Shown here: one piece after another, positions 7,452-16,341 of the stretch
How positions within the stretch are numbered: the stretch's first letter is position 1
Layout: each line of letters opens with the position of its first letter
Assembly (NCBI GenBank): GCA_964519665.1
Contig: CAZFIV010000024.1
Location: 1-64,000 of the forward strand
Length of the DNA: 64,000 nt
Direction of reading: 5' to 3'
DNA from: JANQQN01 sp964519665
GTDB lineage: Bacteria > Myxococcota > Kuafuiibacteriia > Kuafuiibacteriales > Kuafuiibacteriaceae
Notes under the pieces: model-generated
What the model was told of the DNA's origin: nothing
The model's database searches: none
Seen by the model: only the letters and a program-made list of their open reading frames with translations
Position numbers and translations under genes: made by a program

Positions 7452-8931
7452 TCAGCACGCTCTTCGGTTGCGCGAGCTGGGTCAGCATCGCCCGCCCCAT
7501 CGTGGTCGCGCGCCCCGACAGTCGGCGCCCGGCCCACGGAAGGCTCGGCTCCGAGACGTCGTGGGTGTTGATCCACACCGTCCCCACATCGAGTCGCCGC
7601 CCCACCCTGTGGGCCCGCGCGAGTTGGTTTGACCACACCGACGCCGCAAGGCCGTAATCACTTCCGTTCACCCGATCGATGACCTCCTCCTCCCGCCGAA
7701 ACGGCGCCACGCAGAGGACCGGTCCGTTGATGTCCTCCCGGGTGACCCGCCACTCGTCTCGAACGTCGACCAGGACCGACGGTTTGACGAAACAACCGCG
7801 CGCTCGGTTGCCCTCGACGTCGCGGTTGCCGCCGGCGACCACCTTTCCGCCCTCACGGCGCCCCAGCTCGACATACGCCAGGACCCGTTTGAGGTGGGCC
7901 TCGTCGGTCATGGGGCCAAGCTCGGTGTGTTCATCGAGCGGATCGCCGAGGACGGTCTCTCTCGCTCGACTGGTTACCGCGTTGCAGACGTCGGTATACA
8001 AGGACTCGTGCACGTAGAGCAGGGCGGCCGCTGCCCCGTGCGTGCACCGGCTTCGAAAGATCGAGCCGCAGACCGCGTAGGCAGCCCGCGCTGCGGGCGC
8101 GTCCTCGAAAACGACGGCCACCGACTTACCCCCCAGCTCGAAGTGGACCGGCTTCAGGTTGCTCTTGGCCGCCCCGACCAGCATCCGCCGTGCCTGGTCG
8201 ACCGAGCCGGCGTAGGTCAACGCGGAGATCCCGGGATGGGCGGCCATCGCCTCTTCGGTCGTCGCCTGACCCGTGAGCACGTTGATGGCACCTGGGGGAA
8301 GCCCGTGCTGGTGCATGATGGCCGCCCACTGAAGGACCGACAGTGGAGCTTGTTCGGGCGCTTTCAGGACGAGGGCCGAGCCCAGCGCGAGGGCCGCCCC
8401 ACAATGGCGAACCGCCGCCGCAAGCGGATCGTGGAGGGGAAGGACGGCTCCGAGGACCGCAGGCCCCTCCCAGGAGACGGTCCCCGAGTAACTCGGACCG
8501 AGCTCGAGTCGCTCGCCGCCGAGCTTGTCGACCCAGCCCGCGAAATACCGAAGGGCGCGGATCGAGGGCTCGACGTCATACGTCAGGACATCCCGGAAGG
8601 TCTTTCCGGTCTGCAGGCTCTCCAGGATTGCGAGGTCTTCCGCTTCGTTCTCGAGTGCGTCCGAGAACCGCCACAACAGACGCGCCCGTTCCGACGGAGG
8701 AGATGGTTGCCAGTGATCGAAGTACAGGCGCCGCCCGCTCTCGACGGCCTTGTCGACATCGCGCGCGTTGGCGGTCGGGATGCGTCCGAGCGGGCCGCCG
8801 TCGGTCGGATTCCTGACCACCAGGGTGCCGCTGCCCTCGGACTCGACGTCTAGGCCGCCCAGAAACAGATAGGGGCTCTTGCCTTGCTGGATACGGATCA
8901 GCGTTTCGGCCCGGTTTCGGCGGTCGCGCAC
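7438..8931 (-). CDS. Aldehyde dehydrogenase family protein lacking the catalytic Asn
   Basis: The 497-residue protein aligns over the full ALDH length. It keeps the NAD-binding Lys (VLKAPEQAP), the general-base Glu (FELGGKS), the nucleophile-region Cys (FRSRCTHG) and a C-terminal motif region. In the position of the PWNFP motif it reads LPLHDPL, so the oxyanion Asn is replaced by His; the context around the Cys also differs from GQxCxA. It may act on an unusual substrate, as an acyl-transfer or aldehyde-binding protein, or be inactive. I chose GTG 8931 because it overlaps the thiolase stop (TAGTG). Confidence 0.85.
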   Translation of the reverse strand: MRDRRNRAETLIRIQQGKSPYLFLGGLDVESEGSGTLVVRNPTDGGPLGRIPTANARDVDKAVESGRRLYFDHWQPSPPSERARLLWRFSDALENEAEDLAILESLQTGKTFRDVLTYDVEPSIRALRYFAGWVDKLGGERLELGPSYSGTVSWEGPAVLGAVLPLHDPLAAAVRHCGAALALGSALVLKAPEQAPLSVLQWAAIMHQHGLPPGAINVLTGQATTEEAMAAHPGISALTYAGSVDQARRMLVGAAKSNLKPVHFELGGKSVAVVFEDAPAARAAYAVCGSIFRSRCTHGAAAALLYVHESLYTDVCNAVTSRARETVLGDPLDEHTELGPMTDEAHLKRVLAYVELGRREGGKVVAGGNRDVEGNRARGCFVKPSVLVDVRDEWRVTREDINGPVLCVAPFRREEEVIDRVNGSDYGLAASVWSNQLARAHRVGRRLDVGTVWINTHDVSEPSLPWAGRRLSGRATTMGRAMLTQLAQPKSVLTDTR

Positions 8932-10145
8932 TAAACGCCCTCCACCAGGGCCGCTTCGCCTTGACCGACCCCGACGCAGAGGGTGGCGATGCCTCGACGT
9001 GCTCCCCGTCGCCACATCTCGTGGACGAGGGTCGTAAGGAGGCGGGCGCCGCTCGCCCCGAGCGGATGCCCAAGCGCGATCGCGCCTCCATTGACGTTCA
9101 CCCGCTCGTGGAGGTCCTCCATCCCGAGGCGGCGTAAGACCGCCAGGGACTGGGCGGCGAAGGCTTCATTGAGCTCGTACAGGTCGATGTCGTCAAGCTT
9201 GAGCGACGTGCGTTTGAGGAGCCGTTCGACCGCGGGAACCGGTCCGATGCCCATGATGCGAGGGTTGACGCCGGCGGACTGTCCCCCTCGCCAGCGGGCC
9301 ATAGGCCGCTTATCGAACGTATTCAGCACGTCCCCGGATACCAGGGCCACGGCGGCGGCGCCGTCGTTGAGTGAGCTGGAGTTGCCGGCGGTCACCGAGC
9401 CCCCCTTGCGAAACGCCGGCCTGAGCTTGGCTAGGCTCTCGAGGTTGGAATCGGGGCGTGGACCCTCGTCCTTGTCGACTCGAATCGGCTCGCCTTTGCG
9501 TTGAGGAATGGAGACCGGTACGAGCTCGTCCTCGAAGCGTCCCTCGGCTTGGGCGGCGATCGCCCGCCGATGGCTCTCATCCGCGAACGCGTCCTGGTCT
9601 TGGCGGCTGATGGCCATCTGCTCGGCGAGGTTTTCGGCGGTCTCGCCCATGCTCTCGAGCGGAAAAAGCTCTTCCATGCGCTTGTTCGGAAACCGCCAGC
9701 CGAGCGAAGTGTCGTACATGGTGCGGTTGCCGGGCGCGAAAGGCATTTCACCTTTCTCAACGACGATCGGGGCTCGGGTCATCGACTCTACCCCACCCGC
9801 GATGACGATCTGGGCTTCGCCGGTCGCGACCAGGCGAGCGGCGGAGTTTACGGCGGTCAGGCCGGAGGCGCACAGCCTGTTGACCGTGAATCCGGGCACC
9901 GAATTAGGAAGACCGGCCAGCAGGAGTGCCATCCGAGTGACGTTGCGATTGTCCTCGCCGGCTTGATTGGCGCACCCACAGATGACCTCGTCGACGGCCG
10001 CGCCGGCGATGCCGGTGCGGTCGAGGAGCGTCCGAAGGACATGAGCGAGCATGTCGTCTGGTCGCAAGCCCGACAGGACGCCGCGGTGGCGTCCGATAGG
10101 TGTCCTGACCGCATCGAGAATGTAGACGTCTTTGAGGGCACTCAC
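8931..10145 (-). CDS. Acetyl-CoA acyltransferase (thiolase), 3-oxoadipyl-CoA type
   Basis: The 404-residue thiolase has the nucleophilic Cys (NRLCASGL), the NEAFAAQ and GGAIALGHPLG His motifs and the second Cys (CVGVGQG). The N-terminal half (GCANQAGEDNRNVTRMALLLAGLP, split here by eye, and the DTSLGWRF region) resembles PcaF/PaaJ 3-oxoadipyl-CoA thiolases more than fatty-acid FadA, so beta-ketoadipate or phenylacetate thiolysis is possible. General acetyl-CoA acetyltransferase activity is an alternative. It starts at GTG 10145 and is translationally coupled to the downstream aldehyde dehydrogenase. Confidence 0.88.
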   Translation of the reverse strand: MSALKDVYILDAVRTPIGRHRGVLSGLRPDDMLAHVLRTLLDRTGIAGAAVDEVICGCANQAGEDNRNVTRMALLLAGLPNSVPGFTVNRLCASGLTAVNSAARLVATGEAQIVIAGGVESMTRAPIVVEKGEMPFAPGNRTMYDTSLGWRFPNKRMEELFPLESMGETAENLAEQMAISRQDQDAFADESHRRAIAAQAEGRFEDELVPVSIPQRKGEPIRVDKDEGPRPDSNLESLAKLRPAFRKGGSVTAGNSSSLNDGAAAVALVSGDVLNTFDKRPMARWRGGQSAGVNPRIMGIGPVPAVERLLKRTSLKLDDIDLYELNEAFAAQSLAVLRRLGMEDLHERVNVNGGAIALGHPLGASGARLLTTLVHEMWRRGARRGIATLCVGVGQGEAALVEGV

Positions 10146-10283
10146 CGGAAGGGTTCTAGCTCATTTGAGAGGTCGAGTCGCCGCTTGACGTATTTGCCTT
10201 GCACCGGCTGGGGGAGGTGTGCTACCCGCCGGGGTCCCTGCAGGGCCGAGAGGTCCAGCAAGAATCGGCAGAGGGAACTGAGC

Positions 10284-10496
10284 ATGGCCAAGTGCGAACT
10301 GACGGGGCGGGCCCGGATGACCGGCAATCTCGTCTCTCACTCCAACCGAAAGACGCGCACGGCCCGCAAGGCCAACATCCGGTCCAAGCGGATTTGGGAC
10401 CCCGAAAAGGGCGTCTTCGTGCGCATGAACGTGTCCACCCGGGCGCTGAGGACCCTCAGCCGCAAGGGCTGGGACGCCTTCAAGAAGCGACGATAA
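10284..10496 (+). CDS. rpmB: 50S ribosomal protein bL28
   Basis: The 70-residue basic protein matches bL28: CELTGRARMTGNLVSHSNRKT at the N-terminus (C, then TG and VSHSNxKT) and VSTRALRTLSRKG at the end. Only one Cys is present, so the four-Cys zinc ribbon of the C+ form is absent. It is followed after 7 bp by rpsR, an arrangement seen for zinc-independent paralogue clusters rather than the common rpmB-rpmG pair. The start is ATG 10284; a divergent spacer of 138 bp separates it from the thiolase. Confidence 0.93.
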   Translation: MAKCELTGRARMTGNLVSHSNRKTRTARKANIRSKRIWDPEKGVFVRMNVSTRALRTLSRKGWDAFKKRR

Positions 10497-10503
10497 ACAG
10501 ATA

Positions 10504-10830
10504 ATGAACGGCGATAGGCGAGAAGGCCGCGAGGTCGGTCGAGAGCGAGAAGGTGGGCCTGCGGGCCGAGGGGGTCGAGGCGGCGGTGGTCGTCGGGGCA
10601 GCAAACGGAAGGTGGATCCGTTCGTGCTCGACAAGACCCTGACCATTGATTGGCGGGACCCTCAGGTGTTGTCCCGATTCATCACCGAGCGCGGAAAGAT
10701 CGTGCCGAGGCGGGTGTCCGGGGTGACCGCGAAGAACCAGCGTCTCCTCGCCAAGGCGATCAAGCGAGCCCGACAGATGGGCTTGTTGCCGTTCGGCGGC
10801 CACCGGGTTCCCCTCCGCAATCTTACCTAA
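10504..10830 (+). CDS. rpsR: 30S ribosomal protein bS18, Cys-free form
   Basis: The 108-residue protein has a 35-residue Arg/Gly-rich N-terminal extension followed by the bS18 core: VDPFVLDKTLTIDW, RFITERGKIVPRRVSG, AKNQRLLAKAIKRAR and LLPF. The CPFC and C-x-H positions of zinc-binding bS18 read DPFV and TAKN, so this is a C-minus form. It sits with rpmB and away from the usual rpsF-rpsR-rplI locus, so it may be a second copy used in zinc limitation or the sole copy in this lineage; the window cannot tell. Confidence 0.92.
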   Translation: MNGDRREGREVGREREGGPAGRGGRGGGGRRGSKRKVDPFVLDKTLTIDWRDPQVLSRFITERGKIVPRRVSGVTAKNQRLLAKAIKRARQMGLLPFGGHRVPLRNLT

Positions 10831-10934
10831 ACCCGACCTGAGCCAGGTTCGCGCGAAAGCGGTTGCCGCAGCCTTGGTGATTGGGGAATGTCGGGCCACT
10901 TCGCTCCGCTTGTGGGGGCGAACAACGGATCCCC

Positions 10935-13088
10935 ATGTGCGTGCCAAGCTCAAACTGGTCAATTCTCAAGCGAGTCTTCTACGCCGTTGCAAGCAGAGGG
11001 CGCTCTGTCGGCCGGACTCGCCTGCCGGTGGTCAGCCTGCTCATGCTGGCCATATCGGTCGCCTGTGCGGCCGGCCGTAGTCCGGTCGTCATCAACGGCA
11101 TCGAAATGCCGTACGAAGAAGGCGCCGAAATGGTCTTGCGCGAGGGCCAGGCCGCTCTTCAGCGCGGCGACCGAGCCACCGCGGAGCAACGCTTCAAGCT
11201 CCTGCTCGACCGCTTCGGTGACTCCGACCTCGTTCCGTATGCGCTCGATGGCTTGGGTAAAATCACCTTCGAGGACTCGGGTTGTGCCACGTCGGCCGAA
11301 TACGACTATCGGCTGATGGAGAATTTCCCGCGGCATCCGGGGGCCCTCCGGGCCCAGAAGCGGCAGGCGGGCTGTGACGTCGAGGGGACGGTGCCACAGC
11401 TATCTACCCGCTTCACCGAGATGTATGAAGCAGCGGCGACCGATGACGAGCGTCGAGACGTCGCGACTCAAGCGGCCGAGGAAGCCATCGGCACCGGCGA
11501 CTATCCACGGGCGGTCCAGTGGCTCTTGCGGTTACGCACCCTCGTCGAGACCGACCCGGTTCAGCGGGAGGCCGTCGAAGCGGACATTGTCGACCTTCTC
11601 GATGGCAAGGTCTCGGCCAACGACCTGCAGGCGCTGGCATCGTCGCTCACCGGCCGCGACTTCCCGGCCGCCTTCGTGAACGCCAAGCTCGCTCTCCTGC
11701 TCGAGCACGCGGGGGATCTCGACGGGGCGCGGCGCACGCTCGAGCGTTACATCGCCACCTGGCCGACCGGCGAGTTCGAATCCGAGGCTCGCCGTCGTCT
11801 CGAGCGCCTGAGCGCGGCCGGACGTGAGAGCCCGGGCACCATCGGAGTGCTGCTACCCCTCAGCGGTCAGCATCGCGGTTACGGTAACGTGGCCCTTCGC
11901 TCCATCCGAATGGGCCTCGGCCTCGGAAAGGGGCGTGAGATCACGCAATCGGGCTTGCGGGTGGTGATCGTCGATACGAAGAGCGACGCCGCCACTGCGG
12001 CGAACGCGGTCGACACGCTGGTCGTCGAGCACGGCGTGCAAGCCATCCTCGGCCCCATCTTCACCTATGAGGCCGAGCCGGCCGCATTTCGCGCCCAGGC
12101 GCTCGGCGTGCCCTTGCTGACCATCTCTCGTGGCGACAACCTGGCCAAGATCGGGCCCTTCATCTTTCAGAACGCGGTGACCAGCGATGACCAGGTCAAG
12201 GCCCTCGTGGCGCACGTCACCGGCGTTATGGGCATGAAGAAGTTCGCGGTGCTCTATCCTCGCCATCCCTATGGTGAGGAGCTCATGCAGCTCTTCTGGG
12301 ATGAGGTCGAAGCGACCGGTGGCGAGGTCGTGGGCATCGAAGCCTACGAGGCTTCCGCGACGACGTTTACGCAACAGGTGAAACGACTCGTTGGGCGCGA
12401 CGACCTGGAGCTGCGGGCAGACTTTCGACAGGCCCGCGACGAATGCGCCGAGCAGCCGGACAGCTATCGAAAGGCCCGCTGCGAGCGGGATGTCGCCAAG
12501 AACATCGAACCGCTCATCGATTTCGACGGCTTGTTCGTGCCCCACTATCCGCCGAAGCTCTCGATGATCTCGGCCGCGCTCGCGGCCGAAGACGTCATCG
12601 TCGAGCAGAATCCCAACCGTCTCGAGATCATCGAAAAGACCATCGGACGCAAGGTGAAGCCGGTAACGCTCCTCGGAGCGAACGGTTGGAACTCTCAGAC
12701 GGTCATCAATCGGTCGGGTCGCAACGTCGAGAATGCCGTCTTCACCGACGGATTCTTCACGGCCAGCGAAGACCCGGTCACCGCCGAGTTCGTTGCCGCT
12801 TACGAGCAGCGCTATGACCGCAAGCCTCGATTGTACCCCGAAGCGATCTTCTTCGACTCGGCTCGCATCCTGTCGTCGGTGATGAGCAATCGGCCGGTGG
12901 ACCGGCAGGCGGTCCGCGACGCCCTCGCCGGGGTCGCCGATTTTCCGGGGGTGACCGGTCTGACGTCGTTCAGCGGTAACAACGTCGCGAGTCGGCCCAT
13001 TCAAATCCTGACCATCAAGAATGGCGCGATTCAAAGGGCCTCGCTGAACGACGAACCGGCACCCGATTCGGCTCCGGCGGGCCGATGA
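10935..13088 (+). CDS. LpoA-like lipoprotein with TPR and periplasmic-binding domains
   Basis: The 717-residue protein has a signal sequence and lipobox LAISVAC (about residues 34-40), a helical TPR-type region to about 280 (EGQAALQRGDRATAEQRFKL is typical), then a type-I periplasmic-binding fold beginning GVLLPLSGQHRGYGN and containing NAVDTLVVEHGVQAILGP. This layout matches LpoA-type penicillin-binding-protein activators and related ABC-transporter binding proteins. It is probably anchored in the outer membrane and acts in peptidoglycan assembly, but no partner gene is nearby. I chose the ATG at 10935 because it gives a compact signal; a TTG at 10881 is in frame upstream. Confidence 0.8.
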   Translation: MCVPSSNWSILKRVFYAVASRGRSVGRTRLPVVSLLMLAISVACAAGRSPVVINGIEMPYEEGAEMVLREGQAALQRGDRATAEQRFKLLLDRFGDSDLVPYALDGLGKITFEDSGCATSAEYDYRLMENFPRHPGALRAQKRQAGCDVEGTVPQLSTRFTEMYEAAATDDERRDVATQAAEEAIGTGDYPRAVQWLLRLRTLVETDPVQREAVEADIVDLLDGKVSANDLQALASSLTGRDFPAAFVNAKLALLLEHAGDLDGARRTLERYIATWPTGEFESEARRRLERLSAAGRESPGTIGVLLPLSGQHRGYGNVALRSIRMGLGLGKGREITQSGLRVVIVDTKSDAATAANAVDTLVVEHGVQAILGPIFTYEAEPAAFRAQALGVPLLTISRGDNLAKIGPFIFQNAVTSDDQVKALVAHVTGVMGMKKFAVLYPRHPYGEELMQLFWDEVEATGGEVVGIEAYEASATTFTQQVKRLVGRDDLELRADFRQARDECAEQPDSYRKARCERDVAKNIEPLIDFDGLFVPHYPPKLSMISAALAAEDVIVEQNPNRLEIIEKTIGRKVKPVTLLGANGWNSQTVINRSGRNVENAVFTDGFFTASEDPVTAEFVAAYEQRYDRKPRLYPEAIFFDSARILSSVMSNRPVDRQAVRDALAGVADFPGVTGLTSFSGNNVASRPIQILTIKNGAIQRASLNDEPAPDSAPAGR

Positions 13089-13125
13089 AGGACTGATCCC
13101 GAACCCAAACGCCCGGGCCGTCCGG

Positions 13126-13344
13126 GTGTCCAAGCCGTCGGGTGTTCAAGCCGTCGGGTGTTCAAGCCGTCGGGTGTTCAAGGCGNNNNNNNNNNNNNNN
13201 NNNNNNNNNNNNNNNNNNNNNNNNNNNNNNNNNNNNNNNNNNNNNNNNNNNNNNNNNNNNNNNNNNNNNNNNNNNNNNNNNNNNNCAAGCCGTCGGGTGT
13301 TCAAGCCGTCGGGTGTTCAAGCCGTCGGGTGTTCAAGGCGTCGG
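13126..13344. repeat. 16-bp tandem repeat interrupted by the assembly gap
   Basis: Units of GTGTTCAAGCCGTCGG occur head to tail on both sides of the N run: about 3.7 before and 3.7 after. The 55 bases before the gap (13131-13185) are identical to the 55 bases after it (13286-13340). It lies 38 bp after the stop of the LpoA-like gene. Direct repeats without spacers exclude a CRISPR array. Confidence 0.92.
13186..13285. other. Scaffold gap of 100 N
   Basis: Exactly 100 ambiguous bases interrupt the 16-bp repeat. The round number and identical 55-mers at both edges indicate a scaffolding placeholder and not a measured length. Between the LpoA-like stop (13088) and 13590 I see no gene; 13345-13590 holds nothing I can identify except the Shine-Dalgarno of the next gene. 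Confidence 0.97.
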
Positions 13345-13590
13345 GGCCGAGCCGCCTTCGGCTCGAGCGGCCACTGCAGGTCAGGCCCGAAGGCCTAAGA
13401 AATCGAGGGGCCCTTGTCGAAGTCGGCGCAGCACGGTCGCACCTGGTCGCGGGATCGATAGTGCTGGGTCGCGGCGCCCGCCAGCGTTGGCGGGGGCCTC
13501 GCGCGCCACCACATCAGGTTCAGTAGGCGATCCTCTCTTTCGCCTTCGCCCCGGGCCCGGCACCGATGGATCGGACAAGAAGGATATCGC

Positions 13591-14241
13591 GTGGATACGC
13601 TGATCGGCGAAATAGCGCTCACCGTGGGCGTTCCCACCGTGGGCTTCGCGATGCTCTCGGCAACGAGCCGCCGATGGCTCTGCGCAGGAACGGGGCCCGT
13701 GGCGGATGCAATCTGGTTTGCGCTCAGTTTTGCGGGGGGCCAGATGAAGATTCTCGGCGCTGGCCCGTGGCCGCTCGCCGACTCCGGTCACGCCCTCGTG
13801 GGGCTGGCCTTCGTCGGGGTATGGGGCGCCGCCCTGCCGTCAAGACGACTTGTCGCAGGGTTCATCGTCTTGAATGTCGGGTTGTATTGTCTGTTTCGTC
13901 CCTTGGTCGCCGAGTTTGCGCTCTCGGTGGTGCTTCAATGGGGCCTCGCGCAGGCGCTATTCGGTCTTTTGTTCGGGGTGGCGCGAAGGCGGTACCCAGG
14001 GCGCGGGCTCGTGCTGGCGGCGTTCGCGGCGGCCTTCGGATGGGTGATTCTCAATACGGGGAGCACGACCCTAGCGATGACCGCGTGGCTCCTCGCGGGC
14101 CTGACGGCCGGTCGCTGGGTGGCGAGTCGGTGGGCCCGGACCGCGCCGGGACACCCGGACTTGGGGTCGGCGGACGATGCGTCGCTGTGGCCAGCCTTCG
14201 TCGTGTTGTTTGGGTTCGAGCTCTACAACTACGTGCTCTGA
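13591..14241 (+). CDS. Hypothetical polytopic membrane protein
   Basis: The 216-residue protein is hydrophobic with about six to seven predicted membrane segments, for example ALPSRRLVAGFIVLNVGLYC and LVLAAFAAAFGWVIL. It has no motif I recognise. The GTG start has an AAGGA site seven bases upstream. The C-terminus FELYNYVL is short and probably cytosolic or at the interface. It converges with the methyltransferase gene. Function is unknown. Confidence 0.7.
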   Translation: MDTLIGEIALTVGVPTVGFAMLSATSRRWLCAGTGPVADAIWFALSFAGGQMKILGAGPWPLADSGHALVGLAFVGVWGAALPSRRLVAGFIVLNVGLYCLFRPLVAEFALSVVLQWGLAQALFGLLFGVARRRYPGRGLVLAAFAAAFGWVILNTGSTTLAMTAWLLAGLTAGRWVASRWARTAPGHPDLGSADDASLWPAFVVLFGFELYNYVL

Positions 14242-14295
14242 TCCTTCGGTTCGGTGCCGGGCAACTTCGGCCTGCGTCGGACGTTGGGCCCGCGA

Positions 14296-14907
14296 TTACG
14301 GATCGACGGCCTCCGCCATTCGGTAGACGACCCAATCGCGAGCCTCTTCAACGACGCGAAAGGCCGGGTCACCGTCGAAGTGATGGCGATGCACGGGCAT
14401 GTAGTACAGGATCCAGATTGCGCGGGGGCTCCGCGCGAAGCTGTCCCGCAAGCGCTGCTGCAACCGCCGAAGCACCGGGGGGCGAAACGGGTTGTACAGA
14501 TATACGACCAACGGAGCGTCCGGAAATCGGTACTCGGCGGCGTCGGCTTCAACACACTCGAGGTGGGTGCATCGTTGCCATGGAGCAGAGAACGCGGCCA
14601 GGTTGACTCGGCAGTCGGAGACCAGGGAAGGGATCAACTCCACCCCGATCACCCGTTGAAAAGGATACCCGGCGGCGAGACAGACGACTCGACCTTTACC
14701 CGCCCCGATGTCGATGAACACGAGAGATTTCGGGTCGAGGTCAAGGCCGGTCAGGATGTCGTCGAGCACCCCGCTAGGCGACGGTTGGTAATCTTCCGCG
14801 TGGGCCTGGTGCGGATGGTCGACCCGCAGTCGACGCTGCGACTCGGTCCGGCCGGTCCGAATGCCCATCGCTCGGTCGGAGCGATCGCGTTGTGATTCAT
14901 GTCGCAC
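14296..14907 (-). CDS. Class I SAM-dependent methyltransferase
   Basis: The 203-residue protein has a Rossmann SAM motif VFIDIGAGKGRVVCLAAGYP (about residues 63-82), an acidic motif II region (VIGVELIP) and a YLYNPF motif at strand 4, which resembles the NPPF-type motif of N-methyltransferases and of small proteins similar to those near glycan genes. The substrate is unknown. The GTG at 14907 gives the full frame; ATG at 14868 (MGIRTGRT) is an equally plausible start, and neither has a strong ribosome site. Confidence 0.75.
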   Translation of the reverse strand: MRHESQRDRSDRAMGIRTGRTESQRRLRVDHPHQAHAEDYQPSPSGVLDDILTGLDLDPKSLVFIDIGAGKGRVVCLAAGYPFQRVIGVELIPSLVSDCRVNLAAFSAPWQRCTHLECVEADAAEYRFPDAPLVVYLYNPFRPPVLRRLQQRLRDSFARSPRAIWILYYMPVHRHHFDGDPAFRVVEEARDWVVYRMAEAVDP

Positions 14908-14966
14908 GCCCTCGGTTGCGGTGATCTCCGGTCTCCCAGAAATGCAAGGAACCAGGCAAGGTTTCC

Positions 14967-15728
14967 GTGATGGCCCGGATGCTACGGCATTGGGTGGCCG
15001 ACCCCTCGTCGTGCGCTTATTTGCCGGACCAACTGTCCAGCCTCGAGTACCGTCTCATGCTGGATGTCTCCCCTGACGAGATGGATGCGCTCCTGGAGCG
15101 CGGCTGGCGGCGCTTCGGACCCGCGTACTTTCGACCGGCCTGCTCCGCCTGCCAGGAGTGCGTGCCGCTCAGAATACCAGTGGCCGAATTTTCGCTCACC
15201 AAGAGCCAGCGTCGGGTGCTGAAGCGAGGACAAGACCTCCGGTTGGCCATCGGCGTTCCCGTGGTCGATGACGTGCGCCTGAAGCTCTATCATCGCTGGC
15301 ATTCGAGACAAGCCGAATCGCGAGGTTGGCAGGACGATCGGATCAGCCCCGAGGAGTACTATCAACAGTTCGCATTTCCGCATCCCTGCGTTCGCGAGTA
15401 CGCCTACTACGATGACAGCACCGACGCCGGGTCCCGCTTGGTCGCGGTCGCGATCGTCGACGAGACCCCGCGCGCGTTGAGCGCGGTCTATACGTATCAC
15501 GACCCTGACTATCGCCGTTGGTCGCTCGGAACGCTGTCCGTCCTGCGACAAGTCGAGCAGGCCGCCCGAACCGGGCGCACGTGGCTGTACCTGGGCTATC
15601 GGGTGCTGGGCTGTCCTTCGTCGGAGTACAAAGCGCGGTACCAACCACACCAGCTGTTGAACGCTTTCGCCGAATTCGGGGAGGAGCCAACCTGGAAAAC
15701 CGTGGATGCGGGATCGGTCCACGAGTAG
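14967..15728 (+). CDS. Aspartate/glutamate leucyltransferase (Bpt/Ate1 type)
   Basis: The 253-residue protein matches bacterial aminoacyl-tRNA-protein transferases, with the N-terminal CAYLPDQ segment, the cysteine pair CSACQECVPLR, and C-terminal motifs YTYHDPDYRRWSLGT and YLGYRVLGCPSSEYKARYQPH (read in two parts). These enzymes add Leu or Arg from charged tRNA to protein N-terminal Asp or Glu and create N-degrons for ClpS/ClpAP. GTG 14967 is followed directly by ATG 14970. The next gene, a PDZ protein, begins within two bases of the stop, so both may be cotranscribed. Confidence 0.9.
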   Translation: MMARMLRHWVADPSSCAYLPDQLSSLEYRLMLDVSPDEMDALLERGWRRFGPAYFRPACSACQECVPLRIPVAEFSLTKSQRRVLKRGQDLRLAIGVPVVDDVRLKLYHRWHSRQAESRGWQDDRISPEEYYQQFAFPHPCVREYAYYDDSTDAGSRLVAVAIVDETPRALSAVYTYHDPDYRRWSLGTLSVLRQVEQAARTGRTWLYLGYRVLGCPSSEYKARYQPHQLLNAFAEFGEEPTWKTVDAGSVHE

Positions 15729-15729
15729 C

Positions 15730-16341
15730 GTGACGAGGGTGAAGCGGGCGAGAAGACTGGGAGCTAGTCTGTTGATCGTCGCGGCGATGACCGGACTCGT
15801 GTGGTTTTTCGGAGGTTCGGCTAAGGATCCCGCGCGCACCGACGCGGAGGCGGCCCCTTTCGACCGGGGAGTCGGCGCGCCTGACGACTTGGCGGTATCT
15901 GCAAGCTCCGGCGCACGCGAAGTTCCAGGCCGAGATCAGGTAGGCGCGGTGGGACCGGCCGCAGACTTGGGCTCCGGTCGTACGCCTCCCATCCCGGCGG
16001 ACCAGCGTCCCAAGGCGATCTACAGTCCAGACCCCGATGACGATCGGGCTTTGGTGGGCTTGGACGTCGCAGCCCTGACCGACGCCGAGCGAGCCCAGCT
16101 CAGGGTGCCCGACCGTTTCGGAAAGGGCGTGTTGATCCAGTCGATTCATCCGGACGCCCCGGCCGTTCTATCGGGCCTGAAGGTCGATGACGTGATCGTT
16201 CGAGCGCAGCGAACCAACGTCGACTCGGTTCAAGACCTCGACGACGCGGTCGGCGACCGGTCGCAAAGCGTGCTGACGGTGTCGCGCGCCGGGCATCTGT
16301 TTCACGTCGTCCTGCACAAGCCGTACATTCCCCCGAAGTGA
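15730..16341 (+). CDS. Single-pass membrane protein with C-terminal PDZ domain
   Basis: The 203-residue protein has an N-terminal membrane anchor (LGASLLIVAAMTGLVWFFG), a low-complexity periplasmic linker and a PDZ-like domain (about residues 110-200) with GVLIQSIHPDAPAVLSGLKVDD as the classical DegP/type II secretion PDZ turn followed by a hydrophobic strand (VLTVSRAGHLFHVVL). No protease domain is attached. It may bind unstructured C-termini in the periplasm and act as an adaptor. GTG 15730 follows the leucyltransferase stop directly; an in-frame ATG at 15706 would overlap it. Confidence 0.75.
   Translation: MTRVKRARRLGASLLIVAAMTGLVWFFGGSAKDPARTDAEAAPFDRGVGAPDDLAVSASSGAREVPGRDQVGAVGPAADLGSGRTPPIPADQRPKAIYSPDPDDDRALVGLDVAALTDAERAQLRVPDRFGKGVLIQSIHPDAPAVLSGLKVDDVIVRAQRTNVDSVQDLDDAVGDRSQSVLTVSRAGHLFHVVLHKPYIPPK

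Noticed and set aside
10185..10225. Promoter before rpmB (TTGACG or TTGCAC)
   Set aside because: The spacing to any -10-like element is 15 or 29 bp, outside the usual range.
13126..13344. CRISPR-like direct repeats
   Set aside because: Units are 16 bp and contiguous with no spacers.
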